This document shows, in pieces, positions 24,644 through 32,429 of a stretch of DNA of 64,000 bases (position 1 is the first letter of the stretch; every line of letters begins with the position of its first letter). The notes below the pieces were generated by a model. That model was not told the origin of the DNA and made no database searches. It saw nothing but the letters and a program-made list of their open reading frames with translations. This stretch comes from JBDHBD01 sp039586095 (GTDB lineage: Bacteria > Gemmatimonadota > Gemmatimonadetes > Palauibacterales > Palauibacteraceae). The translations under genes and the position numbers were made by a program. Location: the NCBI GenBank assembly GCA_039586095.1, contig JBDHLB010000002.1:62001-126000 (forward strand), given 5' to 3'.

Positions 24644-26368
24644 ATGGAGATAGGGGATCTGGTGGCGCGGGACCTCAAGGGAGACACCGAAAGAGGACCG
24701 AACGGCCGCCAGGACGGGGATTTTCCCGGCGTGTACGTCGCCGATGAGGAGGGCTCCGAGCCGGTGGTGCCCAGGGGAATGGGCCGATGGCATTATTCTC
24801 CCAGCACCGGCCAGATGTCCCGCGTCCGAGAGCTGCTCGAGCAAGGGAACATCTCGCTAATCCTGCCCACCGAGGTGTTTGTCCACTTCTACCCCGCCAG
24901 CCCCGAGCAGGTGATCAACGCCGCCTACGCCGCAGGCTTCAACGAGCTGTACTTCGAGACCCTGGGCGACGAGCTCGTCGCCATGGAGTACCTGCGACAG
25001 TGGCGTGAAAACACCGACAAGAAGACCTGGATTCGATCGACCAGCCCGCTGCTCGTCGAGTACTGCCGCTGGCGCCATCCGGAGCTGCTCGCCTATCTGG
25101 CGCCGATCGTGACTCCGCCAGTCGCCCTTGCCCGCTACCTGAAACGACAGTTGGGCGACGACAGGAGAATCGTGTACGCCGGACTCGACTTCCCGGCCAC
25201 CAACGGACATGAAGAGTTCGCTTCGCACATCTCCTTTCCGGAGCTGCAGCACCTGTTCGAGGAGCGCAGAGCGAGTCCCGGAGAGCAACCCATTCTTCTG
25301 CGGGTGATGCCGCCGGACCTCAGGCGATATCTGGCGGCACCCGGCGGCCTTCCTCTTCCCATGCTGGATCAGGAGAGGGCCTCCTCCCGCACGTTCCGGA
25401 AGTTGCGCGGGCTCCACACCCTGGAGGGACTCGCGGAGCTGGTGCAAACACCGGAAGGTCAGCAGCTGGGCTTCATCGACGTACTACCGTTCGATGGGCT
25501 GCTGGATCACCCCGCGCTGGGTGATCCGAACCGGCTGTACTGGCGCCGCAGCCTGCTTCAGCTGGCCGAGCCGGCACGTTCGGAGCGGCCGATCATCTCG
25601 GTGCCGGACGACATTGATCTTTCGACCTCGTTCCCGCCACGGGAATCCACCCTGCCGGAGGACGAGATCCAGGAGGTCGTGCGGGCCCTGGAGGAAGTCG
25701 GGACCACCCACGACGGCGGTGTGTGGAAGACGGATCCGCTGGGCTACGCGCGCTATCTGTCACTCACCGAATCGATCATGCGCTCGCGGCCCGAGCTAGC
25801 CGTCGGACTGTTCCACATGAGCCGCAACTACTCCCGTGCCGTGCGGGACGCGACCCACGATGCGCTCACCGACCTGTACAGCTATCGAGCGCTCGTGGAG
25901 CGTGTGCGGGAGGAGATGGGTCAGGCGAATCGTGCTGGATCCTCGATCGCCATGTTGTTCGTCGATCTCGACGACTTCAAAGAGATTAACGATAGGTATG
26001 GGCATCCGACGGGGAACGAGATCCTGAAGGGTGTGGCGAGCGTTTTGCAGCAGAGCATGCGTAGCACGGACATCGCCGGTCGGTTCGGAGGCGACGAGTT
26101 CGTCGTGCTGCTCGTCGATTCGGACGAGAACGGCGCCGTGCGGGTCGCGGAACAGATTCGCGAAGGTGTAGCCGGCACCTTCGTGGAGATCCCCGGCGGA
26201 AAGGTCGGTACCACGGTGAGCATCGGTGTGGCATTTCATGACGCGGCGACGCGCGCACTCACCTCGAGCGACGAACTGTTCGCGGAAGCCGATGCCTCGC
26301 TGTACATTGCCAAGGCCCAGGGGGGCAACCGTGTCCATCCAGCGGTGAGGGAAGGGACTCCTCAATGA
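24644..26368 (+). CDS. Diguanylate cyclase (GGDEF) with degenerate FeFe-hydrogenase-like N-terminal domain
   Basis: A 574-residue cytosolic protein. The C-terminal GGDEF domain (about 400-565) has DALTDLYSYRALVERV, LFVDLDDFKEINDRYGHP and RFGGDEFVVLL (482-486 GGDEF). An RxxD inhibitory site (Arg473-Asp476) lies exactly five residues before it, so it should make cyclic-di-GMP under product control. Residues 70-200 resemble the C-terminal domain of FeFe-hydrogenase/Nar1 proteins: NAAYAAGFNELYFETLGDEL parallels their ALR..GFdeVfdT.fGAdl stretch, and RSTSPLLVEYCRWRHPELLA with APIVTPPVALARYLK parallels the tScCPawv..v...yPEL...sP block. The cluster cysteines are missing. The ATG at 24644 lacks a clear ribosome-binding site, so a later start is possible. 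Its stop overlaps the next gene. Confidence 0.85.
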   Translation: MEIGDLVARDLKGDTERGPNGRQDGDFPGVYVADEEGSEPVVPRGMGRWHYSPSTGQMSRVRELLEQGNISLILPTEVFVHFYPASPEQVINAAYAAGFNELYFETLGDELVAMEYLRQWRENTDKKTWIRSTSPLLVEYCRWRHPELLAYLAPIVTPPVALARYLKRQLGDDRRIVYAGLDFPATNGHEEFASHISFPELQHLFEERRASPGEQPILLRVMPPDLRRYLAAPGGLPLPMLDQERASSRTFRKLRGLHTLEGLAELVQTPEGQQLGFIDVLPFDGLLDHPALGDPNRLYWRRSLLQLAEPARSERPIISVPDDIDLSTSFPPRESTLPEDEIQEVVRALEEVGTTHDGGVWKTDPLGYARYLSLTESIMRSRPELAVGLFHMSRNYSRAVRDATHDALTDLYSYRALVERVREEMGQANRAGSSIAMLFVDLDDFKEINDRYGHPTGNEILKGVASVLQQSMRSTDIAGRFGGDEFVVLLVDSDENGAVRVAEQIREGVAGTFVEIPGGKVGTTVSIGVAFHDAATRALTSSDELFAEADASLYIAKAQGGNRVHPAVREGTPQ

Positions 26369-27090
26369 GGGAAGAGTCTAGGGAGGTGGAGGTCAGGGGG
26401 ATGGACCCCTGGGGTCTGCGTCGTGTCGAGCAGCTCCTCCAAACCGTCGAAGGTGTCAATTCGCTCAAGCTCGTCCCAGACGAGCGTGGCGGGATTGACG
26501 AAATCCACGTCCTCAGCAGCTCGAGTCTCGGGGCGAAGCAAATCGTTCGGAACATCGAGTCTGCCCTTCTCGCCCAATTCGGGCTTCAGGTAGACCACCG
26601 CAAGATCTCCATTGCCCAGGTCAAGGATCAGGGCATCCCGCTGGCCGAGGTCGTCGCGCAGGCGGAAGAGGCCCTAGGGGCCCCGCCAGCGCCGCGGCGT
26701 CTGGTCATCGAGGGATTCCAACTCGAACGCCATGCCGGCGAAAGCGTGGTGTGCCGGGTCGAGCTGCGATCGGGAGAGAACACCTACGAAGGAGAGGCGA
26801 CCGGGCCGGATTACGCGCGCTCCCGCCTCGAGATCGCGGGTCAGGCGGTACTCAACGCCCTCAGCAAGGTAGCCGATGGAAAAGCCTCCTTCGCGATCGA
26901 GGGCGTGACGCAGATCGAGTTGTTCAACCGGGATCTCGTGATCGCGATGGTGCAGGCGTTCGCGGGTCGCCGGCCGATCAACCTGCCCGGCATCGCAGAG
27001 ATCCGGGACTCGATCGAGGAGAGCGTGGTCTACGCCTGCTTGAACGCCGCCAATCGATGGATCGGTAACCTCCCCGAGCCCGGGGAGTAA
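26365..27090 (+). CDS. Conserved-looking unknown protein coupled to the diguanylate cyclase
   Basis: A 241-residue protein whose ATG overlaps the cyclase stop (ATGA), so translation is coupled. Two parts are visible: residues 12-95, beta-alpha-beta in style (VEQLLQTVEGVNSLKLVPDE, EIHVLSSSSLGAKQIVRNIE, DHRKISIAQVKDQ), and residues 110-235 (PRRLVIEGFQLERHAGESVV, ARSRLEIAGQAVLNALSKVA, FNRDLVIAMVQAFAGRRPIN). The second part may be a duplicated, sensor-like alpha/beta domain. No catalytic signature, signal peptide or membrane span. I cannot name the family; its position suggests it modulates or is regulated by the cyclase. Confidence 0.75.
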   Translation: MREESREVEVRGMDPWGLRRVEQLLQTVEGVNSLKLVPDERGGIDEIHVLSSSSLGAKQIVRNIESALLAQFGLQVDHRKISIAQVKDQGIPLAEVVAQAEEALGAPPAPRRLVIEGFQLERHAGESVVCRVELRSGENTYEGEATGPDYARSRLEIAGQAVLNALSKVADGKASFAIEGVTQIELFNRDLVIAMVQAFAGRRPINLPGIAEIRDSIEESVVYACLNAANRWIGNLPEPGE

Positions 27091-27106
27091 CTCGCAAACT
27101 TGCGGA
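27070..27106. repeat. Two adjacent hairpins at the end of the cyclase operon (includes copy 2 of the CGCAAACT motif)
   Basis: First hairpin: 7-bp arms at 27070-27076 and 27081-27087 around a 4-base loop, placed just before the TAA of the upstream gene (27088-27090). Second: CGCAA-AC-TTGCG within 27093-27104. No T-run follows, so a classical terminator is doubtful, but paired hairpins here could slow polymerase or stabilise the 3' end. The second hairpin nearly repeats the motif found before the cyclase gene. Confidence 0.4.
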
Positions 27107-27180
27107 CGACCGGCCGAGCGTGTCCATTGGCACGTTCGGCATACTATAGGGATTTGGCAGGAGCTGGAGAAAAAGGCCCC

Positions 27181-27260
27181 CAGGTTCGTAAAGCCTTACC
27201 CGAGTTGAGCTGAGAGAACCTCCGAGCGGAGACAGGCGCATCCATAGCGGAACGGATGCG
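27181..27260 (+). promoter_or_regulatory. Structured leader candidate upstream of the micropeptide and HD-GYP gene
   Basis: Within the 267-bp gap, AGGTTC (27182-27187) can pair with GAACCT (27216-27221), and CGCATCC (27237-27243) with GGATGCG (27254-27260), the second ending 13 bases before the AAAGGAGG of the 15-codon frame. The layout resembles a leader with alternative folding that controls translation or attenuation. It does not match the cyclic-di-GMP-I or -II riboswitch consensus or a TPP riboswitch as far as I can judge by eye. Confidence 0.35.
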
Positions 27261-27285
27261 ACTTCGTGTAGAAAGGAGGTCGACT

Positions 27286-27333
27286 ATGTGGGCTCTGGCT
27301 GTCGCGCTTTTAGCAGGCACACTTAAGTGGTAA
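27286..27333 (+). CDS. 15-residue hydrophobic micropeptide (possible leader peptide)
   Basis: ATG at 27286 reads MWALAVALLAGTLKW and stops at TAA 27331-27333. The ribosome-binding site AAAGGAGGT (27272-27280) is a near-perfect anti-anti-SD match at ideal spacing, stronger than that of most genes here. The peptide is hydrophobic with a terminal Lys-Trp. The HD-GYP ATG follows 24 bases after its stop and has only a G5 run upstream, so the micropeptide may couple or gate translation of that gene. It is too short for reliable homology. Confidence 0.5.
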   Translation: MWALAVALLAGTLKW

Positions 27334-27357
27334 CGGCGCGGACTTGGGGGCTTTCCT

Positions 27358-28677
27358 ATGCTGCAAGATCACCGCTTGCGAGCGTTCCTTATCTTTGTAG
27401 TCGGGGCCGCTAGCGCTTCGCTGCCAGCTTCGTTTTGGCTGTACCCGCCGCCCATCACGCCTGATTGGCTGCTCGCGTTCGTAACCCTCTTAGCCCTCGC
27501 GATCGTAGGGGCAATCCTAGCTCTCAAGATTACCGAGGGAGGCAGTACAACTTCCATGGAGTTCGTGCCTCAACTCGGCGCGATCCCATTGCTTGGGCCA
27601 GCGGGCGCGATCACGCTAACTCTTGTAACGCAGTTCTTCACCGAATTCCTGTTACTCAAGAAACCGACACAGAAGGCGATCTTTAATACAGCTCAGGTAG
27701 TCCTCTCCGTAATGCTCGCGAGCTCTCTGTATATAGCTTTCGGGGCCCGACCTAGTCTTGAGGCGCTCTCTGTCGCAGGCACTTTCCCACCATTTCTTGT
27801 CGCGGTTGTTGGTTACTTTTCGGTAAATACTGTTTCCGTTTCTTATGTGATTTCGCTCGTCGAGAAGCGGCCTTTCCGTGAGGTCTGGCAGCGTACTGCA
27901 GGGAGCATCATTGTCTTCGATTTGGCCATTAGTCCACTGGCGTATCTCGTTGCATACCTCTACGTGCAGTGGGGCGCTGCTGCGCTGCTGGCAGCGATTA
28001 TCCCAATCATTGCTCTACGCTATACCTATGGCGTCAACATTGAGCTTCAGCAGCTGAACCAAGACTTGCTTCGTGTCTTGATTAAGACTCTCGAAGCAAG
28101 GGACAAGTACACATCGGGTCATTCGTTGCGAGTTGCCGAACGGTCCAAGAGAATTGCTCAAGCGCTTCAACTTCGACTTTCTGATGTCCGGATTATCGAG
28201 ACTGCCGCACTCTTACATGATATTGGAAAGATTGACCTTGCTTACGGAGACATCCTTCGGCAGTCTGGCCCCCTCAGCCCTACGCAACGCGAGTTGATCC
28301 GCTCACATCCGCAGAAGGGCGTTGATATTATCGGAGGCGTTCGCGCCCTTGACCCAGAGGTCTTGAGGTGTGTCCGACACCATCACGAATGGTACGATGG
28401 CTCCGGCTATCCATCAGGAATTGCCGGTGCCGACATCCCGTTGGGCGCTCGAATCATCATGGTGAGCGATTCAATAGATGCGATGTTGACGGATCGACCT
28501 TATCGCTCCGCCCTTAGCGTCGAGCAAGTTCGGCAGGAAATCATTCGTAATACATCAACGCAGTTTGACCCGTTGATCGTCGAAATCGTGATGGAGGAAG
28601 GGATTCTGGAGGAAGCGCAGTCTGCTTTTGAGCGTACCGTGTATGTTCATGGTCGCCCAGCCGTGGCTCTCGATTAG
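27358..28677 (+). CDS. Membrane-anchored HD-GYP cyclic-di-GMP phosphodiesterase
   Basis: A 439-residue protein with an N-terminal MASE-like membrane region of about seven spans (residues 8-220; for example LLAFVTLLALAIVGAILALK, FLVAVVGYFSVNTVSVSYVI and ALLAAIIPIIALRYTYGV). The C-terminal HD-GYP domain (about 240-420) has SGHSLRVAERS, LLHDIGKIDL (287-288 HD) and HHHEWYDGSGYPSG (350-352 GYP), then DSIDAMLTDRPYR. All metal ligands seem present, so hydrolysis of cyclic-di-GMP is expected. Codons are clearly less GC-rich than in neighbouring genes (many third-position A/T), suggesting acquisition. The 3' end converges with the BTAD regulator, leaving 8 bp. Confidence 0.88.
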   Translation: MLQDHRLRAFLIFVVGAASASLPASFWLYPPPITPDWLLAFVTLLALAIVGAILALKITEGGSTTSMEFVPQLGAIPLLGPAGAITLTLVTQFFTEFLLLKKPTQKAIFNTAQVVLSVMLASSLYIAFGARPSLEALSVAGTFPPFLVAVVGYFSVNTVSVSYVISLVEKRPFREVWQRTAGSIIVFDLAISPLAYLVAYLYVQWGAAALLAAIIPIIALRYTYGVNIELQQLNQDLLRVLIKTLEARDKYTSGHSLRVAERSKRIAQALQLRLSDVRIIETAALLHDIGKIDLAYGDILRQSGPLSPTQRELIRSHPQKGVDIIGGVRALDPEVLRCVRHHHEWYDGSGYPSGIAGADIPLGARIIMVSDSIDAMLTDRPYRSALSVEQVRQEIIRNTSTQFDPLIVEIVMEEGILEEAQSAFERTVYVHGRPAVALD

Positions 28678-28685
28678 AGTAAAAG

Positions 28686-31600
28686 CTAAGACTGCGCGTG
28701 TAGGCTGGTATCTCTGCACCAGCGCGACGCACAACGAACGAACCAACCGAGACCTATTGCTCTGAGTTGACGTTTGAGCGTTTGAGTGTTTTCACCGCTG
28801 ATTTGATCGGCAACACCCCGACTACCGAAGACGCGTACCAAGCTCTCGTGCAGCCACAGGAGTTTTAGATAGCCAATCAAGTCCCGGGGCTGCTCTTCCA
28901 GAGCCGCATCTTTTAGTTGACGAACGGCGGCTTCGTTGTTGCGCAGGATCTTCTGAACTGCTGCAAGAAACCACTCAGCCTTGAATCTCTCTTGGACACC
29001 GACTGTGCCAAGCTGCATCAATCCGTCGACGCGTTCCCACAGCGATTCGGCCTCGCTCCAGCGACCCAATTGAAGAGCCACAAGTCCCCGGGTGGAATAC
29101 ACTTCGATCGCCGACGACTCTAATGAATTCCGGTCGCACATGGCAACCGCTCTCGTGAGTCGTTCCTCGGCCTCGCGTAAGCGTCCCTGATAGAAGTATC
29201 CAGTTGCCAGGTTGAGCAAAGGCGTCAGCGCTAGGTGCGTCCCCGCGGAAAGGGAATCGTCGAGTCTCATACACTCGTAGCAGTACGTCTCTACTCGCTT
29301 CCAGTCTCCCCTTTCCAATGCCAAGCAAGCTAAGTTGTTCGAAAAGTGAGCCTGAAACAGCAGATCCTCTGACTGGGCTGCTCTCTCGAGCCCCCTTGAG
29401 AGAACAGTATCAGCAGTACCCCAATCCGCCTGACGAATGTGTATCATCGACCGGGCCAAGAGGATAGACAGGTGTGAGCGAGTGGAGCATTCCGCTGCCG
29501 TTTCGGCGACAGAATCCAGCATCACCTCGGCTGAAGTCAGCGACTGGGCAAACAAATTGTGAATAGCAAGCGTATAGGCAGCTTGAACAATCGACTCCGG
29601 CTCAGCTAACTGCCTCTCGGCACTCCGCAGGATCAAGGTGTTCAGTCTTTGGCTCGTCGTCAGAGCAGTCTCTCGGTCCTCTGTGAGCACGCTCAGTTTG
29701 AGGCGGAGCGACAGAATCCTCAGCAGATGGGTGTTGGTCGCCGAGCCACCGCCGGAGTTTTCAATCCCCGACTCCGCGCGTACGAGGGTGTCTTCGGCTG
29801 CTAACCAGTCACAACACTCAATCTGTCCGCTCGCCAAAAGGATTTGAAGTTCGTAGTGATTATCGAGAACCTGATCCACATCCCTGTCAAGAAGCTCTTC
29901 CAGGACGTTGCACAGTTCTTGGTACTTACCCAGCCGCTCGTATGCTTTGGCCGCGAGCAACAAGGCATCGACTGTCTCGGTTCTCGTATGCGCAGTCGAT
30001 GTCGCTACCCTAGCTAGCTTGGCGGCTCTTTCGTTCTCAAGGCGATCAAGTGCCTTGGCACACGCTCGCATAGCAGTCTCGTATGCGTGACCATAGTTAC
30101 GCGATCGCTCATAGTGTCGCGCAACGACGAGCATGTCGACTCCGGATTGGTGCTGTGCCAAATGTTCTGCTGCGCTGAAATGCAGGGCGGCCCTACGAAG
30201 CTCTCCAATCCGTGCATACACAAACTCGCGCAGAATCGGATGCTGGTACGAACATTTTGCCGCGTCGCCCCTCAGGATTGAACGCTTCTCTAGCTTGCTG
30301 GCGGCGTACATAGACTCGGTTCCGGTGAGACCAGCTACCTGTCCAGCTAAGTACAATTGGGCAGAACCATCTAGCACACTTGAAGCCTCCAGGAGCCTGA
30401 CTTCAGTACCCGAGAGAGATTCAACGCGCGTCGCAAGACTGTTTCGGAGTCTGTCTGTCAAATAGTCGGAAGGCCGCTCAGGCTCCTCACGCCGATTTGC
30501 CACGGCACGATTCATTTCAAGAGCAAAGAATGGGTTGCCTCCGCACAATTGTGCGATGGCCTCGCGGTGATCATTTGCCAATCGACCGTTGGAAGCGGCA
30601 TTCAAAAGATCCCTGACCTCCCCAGGCGCCAATGCACCTACATCAGCAATGTGAGCATTAGCGCAGACAGCGACATCGTCTAGCAGGCGGCGCAGTGCGG
30701 ATCCGACATCTCGCGAAGTGTCATAGGCGAGAATGACGATCAGGGGTCGAGATTCCATCCGATCAAGGACGTAGCTAAGCAAAGCCGCCGAATCCAAGTC
30801 AAGCCACTGGATGTCATCAAGGATCAGACAGATCGGGCCATGTACGAAAGTCTGGTTGAGAACGGCCATCATCGCGTCCCTGATCTCCGTTAGGTCTGGA
30901 GATGGAGGTTTGGCCTGACTTGTGTAGTTCTCTGGCTCAGGACCGGGATATGGACTGAGTAGTTTAGATAGGGCTGTAAGGCGAGTTGATGAGGGACTGG
31001 AAGGCACTCCGAAAGCTTCAAGAATTGCTCCGAGCGGTCGGTGCATATCCGTAGCGCGACATCGACCTCTCAGGACCTTGTAACCATTTGAGACGGCGAG
31101 ACTCTGCGCCTCTTCGCACAAGCGCGTTTTGCCAATACCGGTTTCGCCACGAAGGAGGAGAACGGTCGAACCTACGTTATGTGCTGCGGCAAGCAAGCGT
31201 CTGAGAATAGAGAGTTCGCGCCGCCTGCCACACAGCGTTGTAGTTGGCACGCCGGTTGAGCCCGACTCGATCGCAACTCGGCTAGCAGACTCTATCCGAT
31301 TCCTCAAAGCAAGCAACTCGCGCGACGGTGGGACCCCCAACTCTCTTCGAATCATAGAGGCTGTATCATCGAATTGCTGAAGCGCTGATCGTGGATCACC
31401 TCCTAGCCAGAGTGCCTGCATGAGGTGCAAGTGTGCATCTTGGTCCAGGGGATCCAGCGTGACCAGCTTTGCTGCCGAAACGCACATTTCCGCCCAGGCT
31501 CCAGCTTGTTCACACGCCCGCACGTACTTTCGCAACGCGTTGACGGCAAGCAGCTTGTAGTGGGCTCTCTGCTGTTCAAGCCATTCTTCGAATTCTCTCG

Positions 31601-31985
31601 TCCCTGTGTCATCTAAGTCTTCCGCGAACTCTCCACGGTAGAGCGCCACGGCCTCGCTCTGGTTGTCTTCTCGTAGCAGGTCTTCAAAATGGGCAGCTTC
31701 GTAATCGATACCGCTCGCATTGACTGTAAGCCAGCCAGAGCGCGTAGTAATCCTCAGGTCCGACACGCGCTTTCGTATATCGTATAGAGCTTGACTTAGG
31801 GAGTGCCTAGATCGCTCGCGCTTACCGACCCAAAGGAGCTTTGCTAACTGGCGTCGGGACATAGCCCGATCGGAGTTGGCAACCAGATAGAGCAGCAGAG
31901 CGAGGTGCTTCCGCGACCGCAGTCTCGCCTCAATGCCGCCGGACAAAGTGATCTTGGTCTGGCCAAAACAGCGAAGTGTCAACAT
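28686..31985 (-). CDS. BTAD/AAA/TPR transcriptional regulator (SARP/AfsR-like)
   Basis: A 1099-residue regulator. Residues 1-95 form an OmpR-type winged helix (RSRKHLALLLYLVANSDRAM, LAKLLWVGKRERSRHSLSQA); residues 98-240 the bacterial transcriptional activation domain (YRGEFAEDLDDTGTREFEEW, LDPLDQDAHLHLMQALWLGG, IRRELGVPPSRELLAL). The AAA ATPase module has Walker A GETGIGKT (280-287) and Walker B CLILDDIQWLDLDS. From about 580 onward it is TPR-like helices to the end. There is no C-terminal LuxR domain. Related proteins activate secondary-metabolite or exported-protein genes after ligand-driven ATPase switching. Base composition is lower in GC than the surroundings, as in the HD-GYP gene. No obvious target gene cluster is adjacent. 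Confidence 0.85.
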   Translation of the reverse strand: MLTLRCFGQTKITLSGGIEARLRSRKHLALLLYLVANSDRAMSRRQLAKLLWVGKRERSRHSLSQALYDIRKRVSDLRITTRSGWLTVNASGIDYEAAHFEDLLREDNQSEAVALYRGEFAEDLDDTGTREFEEWLEQQRAHYKLLAVNALRKYVRACEQAGAWAEMCVSAAKLVTLDPLDQDAHLHLMQALWLGGDPRSALQQFDDTASMIRRELGVPPSRELLALRNRIESASRVAIESGSTGVPTTTLCGRRRELSILRRLLAAAHNVGSTVLLLRGETGIGKTRLCEEAQSLAVSNGYKVLRGRCRATDMHRPLGAILEAFGVPSSPSSTRLTALSKLLSPYPGPEPENYTSQAKPPSPDLTEIRDAMMAVLNQTFVHGPICLILDDIQWLDLDSAALLSYVLDRMESRPLIVILAYDTSRDVGSALRRLLDDVAVCANAHIADVGALAPGEVRDLLNAASNGRLANDHREAIAQLCGGNPFFALEMNRAVANRREEPERPSDYLTDRLRNSLATRVESLSGTEVRLLEASSVLDGSAQLYLAGQVAGLTGTESMYAASKLEKRSILRGDAAKCSYQHPILREFVYARIGELRRAALHFSAAEHLAQHQSGVDMLVVARHYERSRNYGHAYETAMRACAKALDRLENERAAKLARVATSTAHTRTETVDALLLAAKAYERLGKYQELCNVLEELLDRDVDQVLDNHYELQILLASGQIECCDWLAAEDTLVRAESGIENSGGGSATNTHLLRILSLRLKLSVLTEDRETALTTSQRLNTLILRSAERQLAEPESIVQAAYTLAIHNLFAQSLTSAEVMLDSVAETAAECSTRSHLSILLARSMIHIRQADWGTADTVLSRGLERAAQSEDLLFQAHFSNNLACLALERGDWKRVETYCYECMRLDDSLSAGTHLALTPLLNLATGYFYQGRLREAEERLTRAVAMCDRNSLESSAIEVYSTRGLVALQLGRWSEAESLWERVDGLMQLGTVGVQERFKAEWFLAAVQKILRNNEAAVRQLKDAALEEQPRDLIGYLKLLWLHESLVRVFGSRGVADQISGENTQTLKRQLRAIGLGWFVRCASRWCRDTSLHAQS

Positions 31986-32014
31986 GGCGTATCCGCTGGC
32001 TCAGAATGTTTCCC

Positions 32015-32041
32015 TTTGTATAAGTTGGCGCCTGGTATCAA
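32015..32041 (-). promoter_or_regulatory. Possible promoter of the BTAD regulator
   Basis: Read leftward, TTGATA (32041-32036) is followed by an AT-rich TTATACAAA (32023-32015), about 30-40 bases before the ATG at 31985. The spacer of 15 bases for the best -10 choice is short, so this is only a candidate. Confidence 0.3.
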
Positions 32042-32058
32042 CGTCCCCTCAACGCTAC

Positions 32059-32382
32059 CTACTCCACCTCCTTCTCTAGCCGGCGGGCGCTGATCTGAAA
32101 GTGCGAGGCGTGCCAGGCGGGCTTTCCGTGCTCGAGCAGGATGGCTTGCGGCGACTGATGCGCGATCTCGAGGTGGTCTGCAACGGCGTTCGACAGGTCG
32201 CGATCGGCCACTACGTCGATTAGATAGACCGGAACGTCAGGCACCTGCTCGGCAAACTTCTCGACCTCACGCAATGTGCGGAGCGAGATCCCGCAGCGGG
32301 GACTGTGCTTGTACAACACGGCACGGGGCTGCTCTAAAGCGGCCTTGAGATCTTCGTCGGTGTGCACGGGTTCGATCGGCAC
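32059..32382 (-). CDS. ytxJ: Monothiol bacilliredoxin-like protein, YtxJ/BrxC family
   Basis: A 107-residue thioredoxin-fold protein. The single active-site cysteine is Cys30 in VLYKHSPRCGISLRTLREVE, matching the KHSxxCxxS motif of YtxJ, and the family ending SPQAILLEHGKPAWHASHFQ is very characteristic. Members reverse S-bacillithiolation or interact with bacillithiol-type thiols, so the organism may use bacillithiol; no bshABC genes are in the window. It lies about 50 bp downstream of the thioesterase gene on the same strand and may form a two-gene unit with it. Confidence 0.85.
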   Translation of the reverse strand: MPIEPVHTDEDLKAALEQPRAVLYKHSPRCGISLRTLREVEKFAEQVPDVPVYLIDVVADRDLSNAVADHLEIAHQSPQAILLEHGKPAWHASHFQISARRLEKEVE

Positions 32383-32429
32383 CCGCTCATCCTCCTCGTG
32401 CTCTCATTCACCGCACGTGGCGACTAGCC

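Noticed and set aside
27150..27285. Known cyclic-di-GMP or TPP riboswitch
   Set aside because: Some short strings are reminiscent (AAAGCC, CTGAGA, GAACCT), but the order and conserved cores do not match either family.
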